Assembly: GCA_024233835.1 (NCBI GenBank)
Contig: JACKPC010000002.1
Span: forward strand, 829,001 to 893,000
DNA: 64,000 bases
Origin: Leptospiraceae bacterium
Lineage (GTDB): Bacteria; Spirochaetota; Leptospiria; Leptospirales; Leptospiraceae
Direction of reading: 5' to 3'
A program made the translations under genes and the position numbers. The notes below the pieces were generated by a model that saw nothing but the letters and a program-made list of their open reading frames with translations, searched no databases and was not told the DNA's origin. Positions 62,002 to 64,000 of the stretch are shown here, in pieces (the stretch's first letter is position 1; the number at the start of each line of letters is the position of its first letter).

Positions 62002-62886
62002 ATGCAAGAACCCAAAAAGAATGAGAAAAAAATAGGTTTTCAGGAAGAGTTTAAAAATAGTAAAGGAATATTAGATAGTTTACATATTCTAATTAAATAT
62101 TTCCCCGGAACTAAAAGAGATTTACGACTTTTAGTACTTTTAGCATTTGACTTACTTTTTCTTCTGCTACGAAATTCTTATTCCTGGCTATTTCCAAATT
62201 ATTTTTCCTATTCGGTCGTTGTTATCGATATATTCACCTGTTTATTCTGGGGGTATGACTTCTATAAAAGGTGGAAGCCCCATGAAGACAAAGCAAAACT
62301 CCTTCAATCTGACTGGTATGAAATCATCGGTCTTCTTCCTTTTCATATCTTTCGCCCCCTCTTGCTTTTAAGAGCCTTAAAGCTATGGATTTCTTTTTAT
62401 AAACTGGGAGGAAGTCGTGAAGTATCGAGGATGATTACCAGTGAATTCACGTTTCGCTTTCGAGATGTGATTGTAGATACGATAGCCGATGCAGTTTTTA
62501 TTAAATCTGTAGAAAGAGTTAATGAACTCAGTAATCAAATTGATTATAAATCAATAGTAAAAAGCATTTTTGAAAAACATAAAGAGGAACTAAAAGACTC
62601 TCTGGAAAAAGCCTTACAGTCCAGAGACATAATAAAAGCTCTTTCCAGCCTTCCTCTAATGGAATCTTTACCGGCCCGGTTAAGTGAAGATTCTATTGAA
62701 ATCATGGGAGAAATGATGGATGAAGAAGCTTCTCTTGCATTTTTAAAAGACTTTTCCTATGACATAAATTTGAAAATGATAGAGCGGGTAAAGGAATTAG
62801 ATATTGAGAAACTTACTCGGAATCGTTTTTCACTTGACAAATTAAAAAGCGAACCATATACGTATTCCAGCAACTCAGAAAAGTAA
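62002..62886 (+). CDS. Membrane protein with voltage-sensor-like helices
   Basis: 294 aa. Three or four hydrophobic helices at 40-135 (LLVLLAFDLLFLLLRNSY; SVVVIDIFTCLFWGYDFY; EIIGLLPFHIFRPLLLLRAL) resemble S1-S4 of ion channels, but the pore helix-filter is missing. The C-terminal half is a charged helical region. Starts one base after the GT9 gene and is probably co-transcribed. Function unknown; the voltage-sensor likeness is only visual. Confidence 0.55.
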   Translation: MQEPKKNEKKIGFQEEFKNSKGILDSLHILIKYFPGTKRDLRLLVLLAFDLLFLLLRNSYSWLFPNYFSYSVVVIDIFTCLFWGYDFYKRWKPHEDKAKLLQSDWYEIIGLLPFHIFRPLLLLRALKLWISFYKLGGSREVSRMITSEFTFRFRDVIVDTIADAVFIKSVERVNELSNQIDYKSIVKSIFEKHKEELKDSLEKALQSRDIIKALSSLPLMESLPARLSEDSIEIMGEMMDEEASLAFLKDFSYDINLKMIERVKELDIEKLTRNRFSLDKLKSEPYTYSSNSEK

Positions 62887-62945
62887 TTATTCCACTCTTA
62901 TCCCACCCGTTTTCATAAAAGTTTGTATAAAGGAAGGTTCACAAT

Positions 62946-64000
62946 TTGGATACAGAAAACTCTAATAAAGCAAAGAATAATTTTAAACTAAGTCTCATAG
63001 TTTTATTATGGTCTGTTATATCTATCTTAATTTTTTATATAGGAGTATCTCTTGTACAAATAGGTACCGGCAATTCTCCTAAATCAAATCCTAAACCTGT
63101 TGGACAGGTAGAAGAAAAAAAGAATAAAGATAACCAAACCGTCAAGATTGATGAAAAGAAAGAAGTCCATCCAAAGGAAACTTCAAAACAACCAGGCTTC
63201 TTAAAACAACTGCCGCTTGGAGAAAAGCTTTATAATTTCTTCATCGCTATTTTTAAACCAGAAAAGAAGAAAGTTGAAGAAGTCGTAAAAGTAGAAAAGA
63301 AAATTGTTCCAAAGAAGATCGCAGAAGATACAGATTTTGTTGCCTCAACCTGGTTTTCAGATTATTCAGCCATGAAAGACAATGTGCAATACTATAATGA
63401 AATACATCCATTCATTTATGGTATGCAGGGAAGACATAATAATAATGGAAAGTTAGTCTCTCACTGGGGAAGTAAAAATAAACTGGCTCGTATAAAAGAG
63501 TTGAGAGAACTAAATCCAAGTATAAAAATCATTCCAACTATATTCAGATGGGAGAATAAAGGCGAAAAAATTTCAGAAAACATTGGAATGAATGGAAGAA
63601 AAGACATCAGAGACCTTCATATAAAGTATATATTAGAAGAAGTAGATACATATAACTATGATGGGATTGATATTGATTACGAAGGAATGACCTGTGATAA
63701 AAAAGAGAAATTTGAAGAGTTCATAGTTATTCTTTCGAAAGAATTAAAGAAACGTAATAAAATATTATCAGTAGCCGTCCATCCCAAAACTCCCTCCAAA
63801 TATACCCGCACAAAAAACTGTAAAGGTAAAAATTTAAAAATGGATTTTCAGGAAAACTGGAGAGGACCTCTCACCCATGATTATAAATTCTTAGGGAAAT
63901 ATGCTGATAGAGTTAAAATAATGGCCTATGAATTACATCCGAGAAAATACCATAATCCGGGTCCCGGTCCTCAAGGTCCTAATGTATGGTTAGAGAATAT
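62946..64000 (+). CDS. Membrane-anchored GH18 (chitinase-like) protein, truncated by window edge
   Basis: Start TTG 62946 chosen because AGGAAGG (62931-62937) is eight bases upstream and no ATG fits. One anchor helix (SLIVLLWSVISILIFYIGVS), a Lys-rich linker, then a GH18 catalytic region: YNYDGIDIDYEGMTCDKKEK (DxxDxDxE, catalytic Glu) and VKIMAYELHPRKYHNP. GH18 enzymes cut chitin-like or peptidoglycan-related polymers. The 3' end lies outside the window. Confidence 0.85.
   Translation, partial: MDTENSNKAKNNFKLSLIVLLWSVISILIFYIGVSLVQIGTGNSPKSNPKPVGQVEEKKNKDNQTVKIDEKKEVHPKETSKQPGFLKQLPLGEKLYNFFIAIFKPEKKKVEEVVKVEKKIVPKKIAEDTDFVASTWFSDYSAMKDNVQYYNEIHPFIYGMQGRHNNNGKLVSHWGSKNKLARIKELRELNPSIKIIPTIFRWENKGEKISENIGMNGRKDIRDLHIKYILEEVDTYNYDGIDIDYEGMTCDKKEKFEEFIVILSKELKKRNKILSVAVHPKTPSKYTRTKNCKGKNLKMDFQENWRGPLTHDYKFLGKYADRVKIMAYELHPRKYHNPGPGPQGPNVWLEN

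Overview
The window looks like a stretch of chromosome from a spirochaete of the order Leptospirales, probably Leptospira or a close relative. The evidence is AT-rich DNA (under 40% GC by eye), LL-diaminopimelate aminotransferase (dapL), class III nucleotidyl cyclases with a 7TM-DISM sensor, many lipoproteins and outer-membrane barrels, DUF1566-type tails, and the clusters rpsB-tsf-pyrH-frr-uppS-cdsA-dxr-rseP and rpsU-yqeY-dnaG-rpoD. The genus is an inference from gene content, not from a database search.

Layout. 1-4.9 kb: an outer-membrane barrel protein (cut by the left edge), a membrane adenylate/guanylate cyclase and a glycosyltransferase-like membrane protein. 4.9-12.3 kb: an accessory region of small orphan genes, toxin-antitoxin-like genes, gene remnants and repeats. 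It holds a three-gene cassette between 41-bp direct repeats, a possible operon of small orphan / PIN / nucleotidyltransferase / caspase-DUF1566 genes, a frameshifted membrane gene, a 13-copy 22-23 bp tandem repeat and a cupin remnant. 12.3-16.0 kb: a 7TM-DISM/SpoIIE phosphatase gene split by a complete 1,639-bp insertion sequence with 17-bp inverted repeats and a 7-bp target duplication. The same gene carries two further lesions. 16.0-24.1 kb: the translation, envelope and isoprenoid cluster, read leftward. 24.2-26.7 kb: TPR, bactofilin, DUF445 and one unknown. 26.8-32.9 kb: a rightward operon of a lamin-tail-like lipoprotein, a barrel protein and a phospholipase D-like lipoprotein, followed by a tiny membrane protein. 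33.1-39.6 kb: an oxidoreductase, an Rpn-type nuclease and the macromolecular synthesis operon. 39.7-52.4 kb: mixed metabolism and envelope genes, including pyrB, dapL, fmt, PilZ, FecR, ankyrin and PASTA proteins, and tRNA-Leu(GAG). 52.6-64 kb: a hybrid histidine kinase, lysS, a TPR protein behind a near-perfect sigma-54 promoter, a signal-peptidase-like protein lacking its catalytic residues, a response-regulator cyclase, a DUF4254-GT9 pair and a GH18 protein cut by the right edge.

Most unusual points. The caspase-DUF1566 gene ends in a run of codons with C or T in the third position and is followed 9 bases later by a perfect 16-bp inverted repeat, and further on by a 10-bp hairpin with a 4-nt loop. 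That layout resembles the 3' end of a diversity-generating-retroelement target gene, but no reverse transcriptase lies in the window. Other points of interest are the repeat-bracketed cassette with a possible two-piece nuclease, the multiply broken SpoIIE gene, and the signal-peptidase pseudoenzyme.
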